A stretch of 64,000 nt of DNA from Warburgia ugandensis (taxonomy: Eukaryota; Streptophyta; Magnoliopsida; Canellales; Canellaceae), in assembly GCA_035236585.1 (NCBI GenBank), contig CP141127.1, positions 69,297,495-69,361,494 on the forward strand, read 5' to 3'. Positions 33,793 through 45,040 of the stretch are shown piece by piece. A program made the position numbers and the translations under genes. A model generated the notes under the pieces. The model was not told where the DNA came from. It worked only from the letters and a program-made list of their open reading frames with translations, and did no database searches. The stretch's first letter is position 1; the number at the start of each line of letters is the position of its first letter.

Positions 33793-36330
33793 TGTGATGA
33801 CCGAGGTTTTTAAAACACATTTTATAATGCATTTGTTCAAAGGAAGGGCCCTTAAATGTGTAAAAAAAAAAAAATTGAAAACAATGCAGTGGAAATTCTT
33901 TTCATTTAAATTCATTTTGAACAAAACCCAAGTCTCACTAGAAGATACATAATACACAGCCATTTCTTATAAAATAAATTTTTATTGAATACTAAGATTC
34001 ATCCAGTGGTTCACTCATACACAACCCTGTATTAGGTTACAACTCATTGTCCAAAATTACATAATCCAAACTTCAAACCTCACCTTACATTAAAAACACT
34101 CAATACAATACACTCTCAAATAAGGAAAAATTACATATCTTCAGATACATACTCTGATTTTCTTATTTTCTTCAAATCTTCTATTGTCTTACTCCTAGAT
34201 CTTCAAGCTTTAATCCTTTCAGTCCTTTATGGCCTTGAGCTTCTTTCCCTCCTTCTCTGTGCCTAAGGTATTGTAAACATGGAAACATGTACAATACCTC
34301 AGCAAGCTATGCTTGGTAGGGGATACAAAAATATACTACTTCATCAATACAAGGATACTTACCTTAGTCATTAAGCCCTCCTGAGTCATCTCATACTCAT
34401 ATATAGAGGATATACATTATTTATGTAGTATATGACAAATTAGTTAATATATTGAAGAATACTCAAAACTTGTCCCTTCCCCTAGCTATACTTCCACTTA
34501 GGAGAGTAATACTTAGCCAATTCTCATATAGGGTTTTTCATTCTAGGAACTCATATAATAGCATATCACTATGCCATGGCATCATACTATGCCTATAATT
34601 TATACATCATAATGCAAAATACATTAGGACTACTATGCTCACAGTCTCAATTCGTACAGCGCGCCCGGATAACTGTATAATCTTCCACTGATACCAACTG
34701 TGGAATAATCAATCCATGTCCTCATGGGGTGGACCATGGCTGTTACAGTGGGGCCTTCCCATTATTGCCCCACCCAACATTTACCCTTTTTTTGGGCATG
34801 GTATCGATCATATAAATTTCAGGAAGTGGGTAGCCAAACCCTCATGACTTCCTTAGGATAGCATCCCTAGTCTCTATCTCTGTGTAAATCAAAATTCACA
34901 AGTCTCCATACTTGTATGGAAAATACCTTGTACATATCAGACGATGTGTCTGTTTAACTAAGGCTGGAATATTTTCTACACCCTATTCTTAGGGTATCCT
35001 TAGTTTTCATATCTCAATACTTTCACCTCATTAGACTTGATCATTAGATTAGATCCAATGAATTACATTATGAGGTTAGATCACTTTGTTGATCATTTGG
35101 TTAGATCCCATATCTTGGATCACTTTGTTTGATCATTTGATTAAATCCCTTGATTTGATCATATGTTTTTGGATCACATGTTTGGATCTGTGTTTTGGAT
35201 CACTTAGTTGGATCATATGTGTTGGATCACTTAGTTTGGATCATATGTGTTTGATCATGACTATGCTAAGGTACTAAGCATAATTACATCATGAAGGTCT
35301 TATAATTACAGACTAAGATCATGTATGTATACACATGAATCCTGAATACATTCTTGCACATCCACCTACCTCAAAGTAGTATCTTGATTCATACATCTCC
35401 AGTGTATTCTTCCACAATGTCCATCATGGTCTGGATTCATCCATCTGTCATACCATATATACAAGGTTATTTCCCTATTCAAGTATGTATTCCTATACAT
35501 GATACCCTAATTTTCCTTGAATCAAATTTGATCAAGGGTTTGGGATTTTCTATCTATGTTCTTCTACATACGCATAAATACTATACAATACTACATTAGT
35601 ATTTGTTTTTGATCATCCAAGATCCTATGGATCTTGTTTGATCATCCTTATCTTGATTTCCAATTTTTATCAAGATTAGATGATTTACTACATTTTATGC
35701 TCTCATTATTATTACTCAACCAATTAATGTTTTATTGGTTGAGGGTAGCTTATTTCATTCTAAGGCTAGATTGCTCCTATTATGTCAGATTGGCTAAGGC
35801 TTACTAGTTAAACAGTAGAACACAAAGTGGCTACTTCAATCCTCATGGAAGGAGGAGTTTAAACCTCACAAACATCAACGGAAGGTGGGGGAAGAGCGTG
35901 GCTCTATTAAATAACCCCCTTAACCACTATGTCCATCATTCACTAGCTTGACCCTAACTCAACCTTTCATAAGGTTCCTATGAGCATTTAATCCTAAGTA
36001 TTCTTTCTAATTGTTTTTAATTAAATCCATGAATTAAAATGTCATCCATGGAGATTTATTATTCTACTAAGTTGGACCAAGGAATTTATATTCCTTATAT
36101 TATCCTACTAACTATGGTCCTTACTATCATTAAGTCCATGTCATACATTCCATGTGAATGTCCCTTCTAATTTCATTTAATTACCATTTCAATGAAATTA
36201 CAATTACTTAAGCATTGAAGCATAAGTTTAAAGCATAAATAACAAGTAACTAAACACTTAAATAAACAATTAAATAACCAATTAAATAAATAATTCAACT
36301 AAGAAATGAAAGACAATTATCATAATGTTC
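33793..36330 (-). mobile_element. Gypsy LTR, family with long stem-loop
   Basis: The left end TGTGATGACCGAGGTTTTTAA is the complement of the usual LTR 3' terminus, so the LTR lies on the minus strand. It shares with 1-1906 (inverted) and 55546-59789 the stem-loop (34266-34299), the CAGCAAGCTA that follows and the TGCCCCACCCAAC stretch at 34776. There is no primer site at its left. The right end is not clear; the block passes into a copia fragment at about 36330. Confidence 0.55.
35050..35265. repeat. GATC-rich minisatellite inside the LTR
   Basis: About eight imperfect copies of a roughly 26-bp unit built from TTGGATCACTTAGTT and GGATCATATGTGT. GATC occurs about every 13 bases. Confidence 0.65.
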
Positions 36331-37290
36331 AAACATTAACTGCTTTAGAATAACTTGCAAAATGATCATACATTTGAGGTTAATCATCAACTACAACATC
36401 CTCTTCTATCTCTTCTAACATGACATAATGATCCTTAAGAGAACAAGATGGTCTCCTATCTCTTAGAATTCTAAAACCCATATCAAGGTTATGAGATGAA
36501 AATATGATCTCAATCAATTCAATAAATTTCTCCTTATGCTTTACTACCTCAAATGGTTCAACTTTCTTTATAGGAACCTTAGGATCTAGTTCACATTCTA
36601 GAAAGTATGACCCCTACTTTCAGTGGTTCTCATTGACTCATTAGTGTGGTGCACTACAGACTTGTACCACTTAGAGTGATCACAATATCTTATGAAGTTA
36701 AACTTTATAGTCTTAGGGTCTAGTTTAGACCTTTTTTGGTTCGATACTCTTATAAGAGTACAAGCACCCCATACTCTAACATCACTTATGTCTAGTTTCC
36801 TAGATGTTCACAATTCAAAGGGTCTCACTTTAATTACTTTTAAGGGTTTCCTATTGAGAGTGTACATTATAATGGACAATGCCTCTCTCCAAAACTGAGT
36901 TCTCAACTAGGAATGACTCAACATACTTTGAATCATATCTAACAAGGTCCAATTATGTCTCTCAGTGATACCATTTTGCTCAGGAGTGTAGGGTAAAGTA
37001 AGCTAATGTACTCAACCTAACTCTTAAAAACTAGTCAAATACATCACCCATGTATTCATCACCTCTATCAGATCTTAAGACTTTAATAGTCCTAGTTAGC
37101 TAATTTCTACCTCAGCATTAAATTCTTGAAACTTTTCTAGTACCTCAAATTTCCTTCTTATAAGGTAAACATATATGAACCTAGAACAATAATCAGTAAA
37201 TGTGATGAAATAGGTCATTCCCATGTGAGTCCTATCATTCAATGGACCAAAGGAGATGTAAGAAGAGATTGAAAGCATGGTTCCTCTCTT
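36331..37290 (-). pseudogene. copia integrase fragment
   Basis: On the minus strand 37278-37096 reads SFGPLNDRTHMGMTYFITFTD then RFIYVYLIRRKFEVLEKFQEF, the start of a copia integrase core. It continues as RSDRGDEYMGDVF, LPYTPEQNGITERHNWTLLDM, FWREALSIIMYTLNRKP, FELWTSRKLDISDVRVWG and KLDPKTIKFNFI, ending in a hinge-like segment near 36400. Stops and shifts are present. It differs from copia-1 and belongs to another lineage. Neither LTRs nor RT are nearby. Confidence 0.8.
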
Positions 37291-38272
37291 GGCTTATTTC
37301 TTTTATAATACATAGTTTTTCCTCTTTCCTAATTAGATGACTTTCCTAATTAGGTTGCTTGTCAAGCTCAAATGATCTATAATCATAGCCATCCGCTGCT
37401 TCTAAGTTGATTTAGAAAGTCTTAATTAAATAGGGAGCATTTATTGACATTTACCATTAAGTTAATTAGGTAATACAAGGCCCATTCATATTAACTGAAT
37501 ATATCCCTTAATCTAAACTGTCTAGATCATCTAGGCTGATCATGCCAATTGAGTGATTAGAAACTTTGATTTAGCTTAATATACTAAGCTAGAACTCGGT
37601 CTTGTGGTCGAATTGACCACTAGAATCATTAAGGAGATCATCTTAATTGTGTGATTCTGACCTCCATGCATGCGTGGAATAGTCCCAATTTGAGTTTAGT
37701 TCAATTTCATCTAAATAAAGAAGGAAAACTAAGCAAGGTAAGAGGGTTTTCCATACACTATCATAAACATGGAAAGTGGTGAAACCATCTATTCTTACAA
37801 TCAGTTATGGAATGTAGATTCTTCGACCACTAAGATAGATAGTATAGATCATTACAATGGTGTCCTATGTGTCCCATGGCCATGGCAATTAATTAGTCTC
37901 AAGAAATGTTAAGGCTAGCATGGAAATTCTGATCTACATATTTAGATTTTGGCTACAAACTCCAACTTCAATTGGAGTAGCCCAACAATTTCTTCTTCAA
38001 GTTATAATTCTTTTATACTCTTGTCATCTATATTATTATACTAAGAAAATACTCTTCCTACTTTTAGGGATTGGTGTTGAATTTGTTTTTATATTATTAA
38101 GATAACGTAATTTTCTTAGGTATTAAATATAGTTTATTTTGGCCTAAAGATATCTAATGCAATCGACCATAGACAACAAGGAACCTCTCTTTATGACACT
38201 TGGTCGAATGTTCGAGGTAGCACTTTCATCTGTGTTAGGGAGATTTTAAGTACATTTAGAAATTAAGATAAT
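37291..38272. other. Unassigned AT-rich stretch
   Basis: The first 100 bases may hold the pre-integrase part of the copia fragment, but I cannot confirm it. The rest shows no repeat match within the window, RNA gene or credible ORF. Confidence 0.3.
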
Positions 38273-39414
38273 AGGTTCTAGGACAATTAGTAGAGAAATA
38301 TAGGGAGAGGAGGAAAGACCTCCACATGGTCTTTATCGACTTAGAGAAAGCTTATGATAGAGTCCATAGAGAGTTAATATGGAGGGTGGTGGGTGGTAAA
38401 GGGGTTTCTTAGGGATATATAAACATAATTAAATATATGTATGAGGGAGCGGTAACAAATGTTAAGACTACTAGTGGTGTGACTAATGATTTTCCTGTCA
38501 CTATAGGATTGCACCAAGGATTGGCATTGAGTCCATACCTTTTCACATTGGTTATGGATGAGTTAAGAAAACATCTACATGAAGAGATTCCCTGGTGCAT
38601 GCTATTTGCAGATGATATAGTCTTACTTGATGAGACAAGGGAGGGTGTAAACATAAAGCTAGAGTTATGGAGAGAAGCATTAGAATATGAAGGATTTAAA
38701 ATTAGCCGAACTAAGACAGAATATGTGGAATATAATTTTAACAAGGAGAGTAGGAGTAGAACAACAGTCAAGATTGATAACCAAGAAGTCCCCATTAAAG
38801 ACCACTTTCGGTACTTAGGATCAATGATTCATGAGAGTGGAGACATTGAGAGGGAGATTACCCAGAGAATCCAAGCGGGTTGAAACAAATGGAGATGTGC
38901 ATTTGGAATTTTGTGTGATCGATGGGTGCCACTCAAACTAAAAGAAAAATTCTATAGGATGGCCAGAAGGCCGGCCATGCTCTATGGATAAGAGTGTTGG
39001 GCATTTAAGGAACATTATACTCATAGGATGAGCGTCCTCGAAATGAGGATGTTGAGATGGATGAGTGGTAAGACAAGAAAGGATAGAATTAGAAATGAAA
39101 ATATTAGAGAAAATTTAGGGATAACGCCAATACGTAACAAGATGAGGGAGACTAGACTTAGATGGCTTGGACATGTTCAAAGGAGACCAACAACGGCATT
39201 GGTTAGAAGAAGTGAGCCAATACAAGTAGAAGGTTGTAAAAGGGCAAGGGGAAGGCCCAAAAGAACGTGGATAGAAGTGGTGAGGAAAGATTTAAAAACG
39301 TTGGGACTAAATGAAGCCATGGTATTTAATAGAGTGGAATGGAGGAATAAGATTCATGTGGCTGACCCCTAATTGGGATAAGGTCTTGATGATGATGATG
39401 ATGAGGTTCTAGGA
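38273..39414 (+). pseudogene. 5'-truncated RTE LINE (RTE-1), reverse transcriptase and C-terminus
   Basis: Perfect 11-bp target duplications AGGTTCTAGGA lie at 38273-38283 and 39404-39414. The insert (38284-39403) starts in the RT and ends in TTGATGATGATGATGATG, the GAT-repeat tail usual for plant RTE elements. One frame runs through it with three in-frame stops. It includes motif A ([11 protein letters not shown], 38332), GLHQGLALSPYLFTLVMDEL, the catalytic FADD at 38605-38616, KTEYVEYNF, YLGSMIHESGDIE, MRMLRWMSGKTRKDRIRNE and RLRWLGHVQRRP. It lacks the endonuclease and RT N-terminus (about 2.3 kb compared with the copy at 43050). The truncation is typical of incomplete reverse transcription at the target. 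Confidence 0.92.
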
Positions 39415-39813
39415 AGTTTACTTCATAATTCTTCACTGTAACAAAAAAGAGAGAGTTTATTTTGGTTTACAAAAACTATCATATTCAATAAAAGCTAAGA
39501 GTGCTCTTTTATATTTGCCTCCAAATATCAAGGATAGAAATAGAGAGAAGTAGAGAGAGAATGATCTAATAACCACTTTTCTTCTTTCTCTTCTTTATTG
39601 GATTTTCAAGAATTAATCATAAAGGTATGTGCTTTCAACTTCACAAAATTTAGTTATATGCATATATCTCATTATTAATTTTTGTTTTCAATATATTGAC
39701 AAGAATAAATAAGTTTTTGCACCACTAGAAACATCTAATTCACTTATACAAATAATTTCTAAAAAGTGTGTAAATTTTATAACATCTTCTTTTTTGTCTT
39801 TTTGCACCACTAG

Positions 39814-39869
<56 letters not shown>

Positions 39870-40200
39870 GGCGTATTTAACTTTCTCGTGGTATTAGGGT
39901 GTTGTCATATTCTTCTTCCTCCTACTCCTCTTGTACTGGACTTTCAACTATTATTCACAAAGCTATATCATTTTAAACTTTACAAATTTTTAATATATAT
40001 ATATATATATATATATTTCTCATTATTTGTTTCTATTTTCATTATGTTCGCATTAATAAGTAGGTTTTTACACTATTGACAACATCTGATGCACTTATAG
40101 AATTTTTTTTTGAAAATTTCTAGTTTTAATAATAATTTTTTCTTTTTTTCTTTTGCTATCTCTCTCTATATACACCCATACATATATATGCTTGGTGTAT
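39415..40200. repeat. Diverged 300-bp tandem duplication with CA and TA microsatellites
   Basis: 39580-39810 and 39895-40130 are similar in the same order (TTCTT-rich start, TTTACAAA-type segment, TCTCATTATT, GACAACATCTGATGCACTTATA-like). (CA)26 lies at 39815-39866 and (TA)n at 39992-40016. No gene is seen. Confidence 0.55.
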
Positions 40201-42289
40201 TCTATTTTTAAAATGATGATGCTACACTTGAGAAAATCATTAAAATTTTGTATTAACTTAAAAGATGTAAAAAGAATTAATAAGGATCAGATTTGAATAC
40301 ATCAGTTTCCTCGAATCTTTCATTTTTACTATGATTGGACTGACTCTCTCTCCCTCCCCAGGGCATGCGCGTGCCTTTTTCTTTGCTAGTAATTTAAACG
40401 AGAACAGTGCCGGCAAATGAACCCCACATTGGCCTAATCATCTCCATCTCTTAGCTTTCTAGAACAATTACAACTTCTAAATAAAAGTGCCTAAATCTAA
40501 GCAGTCTAGGCTAGACCGACTATTAGATGGCAAGATCGTCCATCACACTACATGAGTCCAACAAGTGCATGTGGTGGTCCACTCGATCAACCATCCTAAT
40601 CAATCTATGCGCAAAATGGGTCCCTCGTTGTACTTGATAATTAAGAACCACCCATTGTCACTTTCTTAAAGTTCAAAAGGAAGAATCTTGTATTAGTCTT
40701 TCACATAAATAAATATAAAAATGACGAAGTTGTTGTCTTCGTACGTAGCCGTTGCCGTTGCCATTGCCGTTTCTTCTTTTATATGATTGAAGAACCTTTT
40801 TGATAGTTTAAGCAGCACTTGGTGGTGTCTTTTTAAGTTTTGGCATCCTTCCATGTTTCAAGTTGTCTTGCATGATTTGTACCATCTTTTGCCTTCTTTG
40901 GTGATCATGCTAAACCTCGATGGATGGGTGAAAAAGTTTTCATAAGGCGCTTCGCGTGTGAAGTTGACGTTTATACCCCATGTACTCTGCTTTTTGAAAG
41001 TTCGATACACACCACGCAGAGTCTAAACCATGGTTATCCGTTCCATGCGCCACCACAGTAGAAGGCTGTGGTGATTGAACTGCTCTTTTGTGGTCACAGT
41101 TGTCAATTCTGTTATGGTAGCCATTCTATTTTAGCTATTAGAACAAAAAATTTCGTGTTTCACCAATTTTGGATCTCAATGTTCAGTTCAAATTTTCTGG
41201 AGAAAGTCTTTTATTCCGTTTTTTCAGCCGGAATGAAATGTTCTAATAACTGTTGCCAATGGAATTGACAACTATGCTTGCGGGTGATATCTTAGATTTG
41301 TCTGTGCCAAACCAAATATAGCATTGTCTGTTCTTTGCACATAAGCCTAATGAGGGTTTTGTGGAGTTTCAGCAGTTTTCTTGCTCCAAGTTAAATTCTC
41401 TTGCCGTTGCCTGCCTTTGGCACTAGCAGGTTGGTGGACATAACATAATGAGCGGTCCCTCAATCTTACGTGACAGCCAAGGCAAAGGATAAAGAAAACT
41501 AGAGGTTAAAGACATTATTAGAGTTGAACATACTAAAGGAATCTTATAATTGGTTGTCTTTTAGGTCACTTAGCTGGTGATGAAGCCTGTTTGTCTCCAT
41601 GTTTAAGCTCGTCCCATCGTCTGACTGATTGAGTTTTGCCGCTTTTGGTACTCCCGTTGAGACAGCTTTATTCCTCCATATCCTGTCAACCACTGCGCCT
41701 CAATGCACTTCAGAGAGAAGCACTCGAGTGCCAACAACTGAGAGGGGCAAAAAAGAAGAAGTGAAGGGCTGAAAATACCAAGCCCGCTTGTTCAATGATC
41801 AAGAACCATTGATTTGTTAGGCCATTGCTAGATATGGGGTTATCCAAAATTCTCCAAAGATTTGGCAGTCCTTGGCCCTTTATTCATGGAGGCTTTGTTG
41901 ATGAATGTAGACACGGTTTTAAATTTCCTAACCTTCAATTCAATACCAAGAAATAAGAGGCTCATAATCTTCAATAAGTAGATTTTTGTCGGGCCTACAT
42001 GATAAAATGGAAATGATGGCCCAACTAATATTTTCAGCTACTCATAGTTTCTCTTCAGAAATAAAAAGTCTAAAATATTTCCTTATCTTTTTTTTTTTTT
42101 TTCCTAAAAAGTGAAAAACTGGTAACTCATACATCTAATAGATCTTTATGCGTGTACTCTTTCCATCTGCGTGTCGGACACAACCCTCAATGTACCCCCT
42201 TGGCAAATGTTTTTTGGACACTCCCCTTACTATACTAGCTGTCCGTGCAACCTTTGGAGAAATGCAATGTACTATCTCGGTCCCATGCT
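40201..42289. other. Unassigned higher-GC stretch
   Basis: The stretch is less AT-rich than its surroundings and has no match to other parts of the window. It contains a short GTTGCCGTTGCCATTGCCG run at 40747. ORFs are short and unlike known proteins. It may be part of the organelle-derived insert to its right, or old gene-flanking DNA; nothing decides between these. Confidence 0.25.
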
Positions 42290-42416
42290 AATTAGATCGT
42301 TCCTGCATTTCAGATATGAAGTCTCATTTGAAGCTTTAGACAAAAGTGCTATTGAGATACTGGGCCCTTATGATATCTCGTATACATTCCGATGATTGGC
42401 CGAGCGAATAAGTCAA
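42290..42416 (+). pseudogene. nad5: Mitochondrial nad5 exon fragment in nuclear DNA (NUMT)
   Basis: The frame reads [20 protein letters not shown], then [13 protein letters not shown], a stop, and LAERISQLQSG. This is the segment of plant mitochondrial NADH dehydrogenase subunit 5 shortly before its C-terminus. From memory of the family, the stop replaces an arginine codon (CGA to TGA), and S, D and H differ from the usual G, G and R residues. The match ends at QLQSG, just where the penultimate exon ends in plant nad5. It is non-functional here: no start, an internal stop, one exon only. Loss of identity to the left is abrupt. Confidence 0.85.
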
Positions 42417-42850
42417 CTTCAAAGTGGATCTGTTGTGCAAAGAGTGGGTTATGACCTGTGGCTGCCTGCCTAGTGGGGTGGCTCCTCCATTGTAGGTAAA
42501 CGAAAACCTAACTCTACGAACCCAAGGAAAGGCTGCACAGTAGTAATAGGGGCATTAAGACTGGAGCTTTTTATAGTGTTAGTAGGAATGCAACTGAATG
42601 AATTCGTGAATAAAGTGCATAACCCTTAAGAGAGAATAGAGGCGAGCTGTGGTGTCTTGATTACTTGGACTATCTTGGTTCATGTATCCTAACAATATCC
42701 GGTCCTCAAACCGCATGTCTAGAGAGGATGATGATCGGTGGCGATAACAACTCTAGGGGTGCATATATCATTTCAAGTAGTGGTTCGTACTTGGTACAAG
42801 TGTAGTGCACATTAGTTTGTAGTCTTTGTAACTTTCTCGTGTTGACATCA
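42417..42850 (+). other. Probable nad5 intron sequence (group II), mitochondrial origin
   Basis: The sequence follows the exon without a break. It is GC-richer than its surroundings and opens with GTTGTGCAAAGAGTGGG and GCCTAGTGGGGTGGCTCC, the style of plant mitochondrial group II introns (which usually start GTGYG). No intron-encoded protein is seen. The right edge is not defined. Presence of intron means the insert came from mitochondrial DNA and not from spliced mRNA. Confidence 0.5.
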
Positions 42851-43049
42851 CATGCTAGCAGTAATAATATTGAAGTTAATCTTCTGAAATGGATAGAATT
42901 CCTCTTTTCTTTCGCATTTGAGAAAAATTTTCAAGCCTAGAAGCCTTTTGAAGTTACAATTTCTTAGAGGAATAATAATATTTCAAAGATTCGCATCCAG
43001 TTCAGTCTATTCTAAGAAATAGGGATGAATCGGACATTCTACTTGTGGA
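42851..43049. other. Short unassigned stretch
   Basis: AT-rich, between the NUMT and the LINE. I see nothing in it. Confidence 0.3.
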
Positions 43050-43435
43050 AAGGCACAAAAATGGGCCCTTCAGTCAATGCCGGTCCCAAGCCCAAATGAA
43101 AAAGGAGGAGGGTCTTGTGTTAGGTGTCAACCGGTAAGGGAGAAGTTGAAGATGATTTTGTTATTTCTTTCTTACAAATGAATATGCATTTGTATATTAC
43201 TTTGTGAGGTAGAAATGAAAATCATCTCCAGCTTCTTAAAATATGGCAACCCTTGCAGAAGATGCTAGCCGACAACGGTGAAGCTGAAGATGATTTTGTT
43301 ATTTCTTTTCTACTTGCAAATGAATATGCATTTGTATATTAGTTTGTAAGGAAGAAATGAAAATTATCTTTGGCTTCTTAAAACTATGGCAACCCTAACA
43401 TGACATGTATCAAAAACTAACATTCCCTCAAGTTA
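43050..43435 (+). mobile_element. RTE-2 5' region with a 110-bp direct duplication
   Basis: GCCGGTCCCAAGCCCAAATG and GGAGGAGGGTC resemble the 5' leader of plant RTE elements as I remember it. 43142-43253 and 43280-43397 are near copies (TGAAGATGATTTTGTTATTT to TATGGCAACCCT). The exact 5' end is uncertain and no target duplication matching the 3' flank was found. Confidence 0.6.
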
Positions 43436-43640
43436 GGGCGTTCCCCATAAGCAACATGCTGCATCAGATCTCGGGTTTGGTGAAAAATAGGCAAGAGTTG
43501 CTAGGGTGTTCTCCTATAAGAGACACACTACATCGGATCTCGGGTGTAGTGAAAAATGGGCAAGGGCTGCTAGAGCGTCCCCTTGGAAGTGACGCACTGC
43601 ATCAGAACCTAGGTGTGGTGAAAAGTGGACATGGGTTCAT
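43436..43640 (+). repeat. Three 68-69-bp repeats at the start of RTE-2 coding region
   Basis: Units begin at 43436, 43504 and 43573. In one frame they encode variants of LHQISGLVKNRQELLG, LHRISGVVKNGQGLLE and LHQNLGVVKSGHG. The repeats keep the frame and lead directly into the endonuclease. Confidence 0.75.
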
Positions 43641-44440
43641 GCCATGGAGGTTAAGAAAGGCAATAGTAAATAGGATATCTCTAGAGCATAAGATTCATAT
43701 CACTACATGAAATATAGGGACATTGATAGGTAAGAGTTTAGAGTTAGTAGATACGATGAAACGTAGGAGAGTCAACATTGCTTGTATCCAAGAAACCAAG
43801 TGGAAATGGGCTAAAGCTAGATAAATAGAAGGGTATAAATTATGGTATATAGGATAGGATAATAACGGAAATGGCGTAGGAATAATAGTGGATAAGAAAT
43901 TAAAGGATAAAGTTATGGACATTAAAATAATTAGTGATAGAATTATAATAATAAAACTTATTCTAGGAGAGCAGATTATAAATGTTATAAGCGCATACAT
44001 ACCACAAGTAGGGTTACAAGATACAATTAAGAGATAGTTTTGGGAAGATATGGAGAGAGTCATACAAGAAATTTTCAACATTGAGGGGATATTTATAGGA
44101 GCAGACTTAAATGGTCATGTAAGAAAAGAAAAGGAAGGATATGATAAAATACACAGAGGGTGTAGTATAGGTGAATGAAATGAGATGGGAGAGAATATCC
44201 TTGATTTTGCTTTGTAATATAACCTGCCATTGCAAATACACTCTTTAAGAAAAGGGATGAACACTTAATAATCTTTAAAAGTGGACTTTATAAAAGCCAA
44301 ATAGACTTTTTTCTACTTAGGAATAATGAACAATCTATGTGTAAGGATTGTAAGGTGATACCCGGTGAGAGTTTAACCTCACAATATAGGTTAATGGTTA
44401 TAGATATCCATATCAAAAGATGGAAGAAAGAAAATGAACT
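43641..44440 (+). pseudogene. RTE-2 apurinic-like endonuclease domain
   Basis: The translation runs HKIHITT, stop, NIGTLIGKSLELVDTMKRRR, VNIACIQETKWKWAKAR. It continues through NGNGVGIIVDKKLKDKVMD, INVISAYIPQVG, EDMERVIQEI, GIFIGADLNGHV, a DEHLI-like segment, KSGLYKSQIDFFLL and IPGESLTSQYRLMVIDIHI. Visible catalytic positions are E in QETKW and D/N in GADLNGHV. Intact copies end near a Q-H-R or S-D-H motif, here SQYR, so the terminal histidine is lost. At least five stops or shifts. The enzyme would nick target DNA to prime reverse transcription. Confidence 0.88.
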
Positions 44441-45040
44441 TAATAGGTATCCAAAAATTAAGTGGTGGAACTTAAAAGGAGAGAAAATAACCTCATTCAC
44501 AAATAAGTTGATGGTAGAAAGAAATTGAACTATGAAACAGAAGTAAATACCATGTGGATTAATATTGCTGAGTCCATTGAGAAAGTGTCAAAAGATGTCT
44601 TAGAAGTATCTAAAGGTAAAAGGCAATTAGTAAAGGAAACATAGTGGTGGAGTGAAATAGTGCAAAAAGTTATTAAAGAAAAACGGATGGGTTTTAAAGC
44701 ATGGCAGAAGACTAGAAATAATAAAAACTATGAACAATATAAGAATGCTAAAAAGGTTGCTAAGAGAATAGTAAGTGAGAATAAACTTAAAGCATATGAT
44801 GAGCTCTATAATAGACTAGGAATAAGAGAAGGTAAGAAAGATGTGTTTAAATTTGTGAAAGTAAGAGAACATCAGGGTAAGGACTTATATCATGTTAGGT
44901 GCATTAGAAGGGATGATCAAAGGTGAGAAACATACTTTCAAAAATTATTAAATGGTAATGGCTCTGAGAATAGAGAGATTGAAAATACTATAAATCTAAA
45001 TAACATTGGATATTATAGATATGAATGTAGGATTAGAATA
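44441..45040 (+). pseudogene. RTE-2 linker between endonuclease and RT
   Basis: A lysine-rich linker: WKKENELNRYPKIKWWNLKG, then KAWQKTRNNKNYEQYKNAKK and YDELYNRLGIREGKKDVFKF followed by VKVREHQGKDLYHVRCI. This matches the linker of plant RTE proteins. Stops separate the pieces. Confidence 0.75.

Noticed and set aside
38409..38795. 128-residue minus-strand ORF
   Set aside because: It is the antisense shadow of the LINE reverse transcriptase, which has clear catalytic motifs on the plus strand.
42171..42289. N-terminal part of the ORF leading into nad5
   Set aside because: It does not match nad5 or any protein I know; the similarity begins at about 42290.
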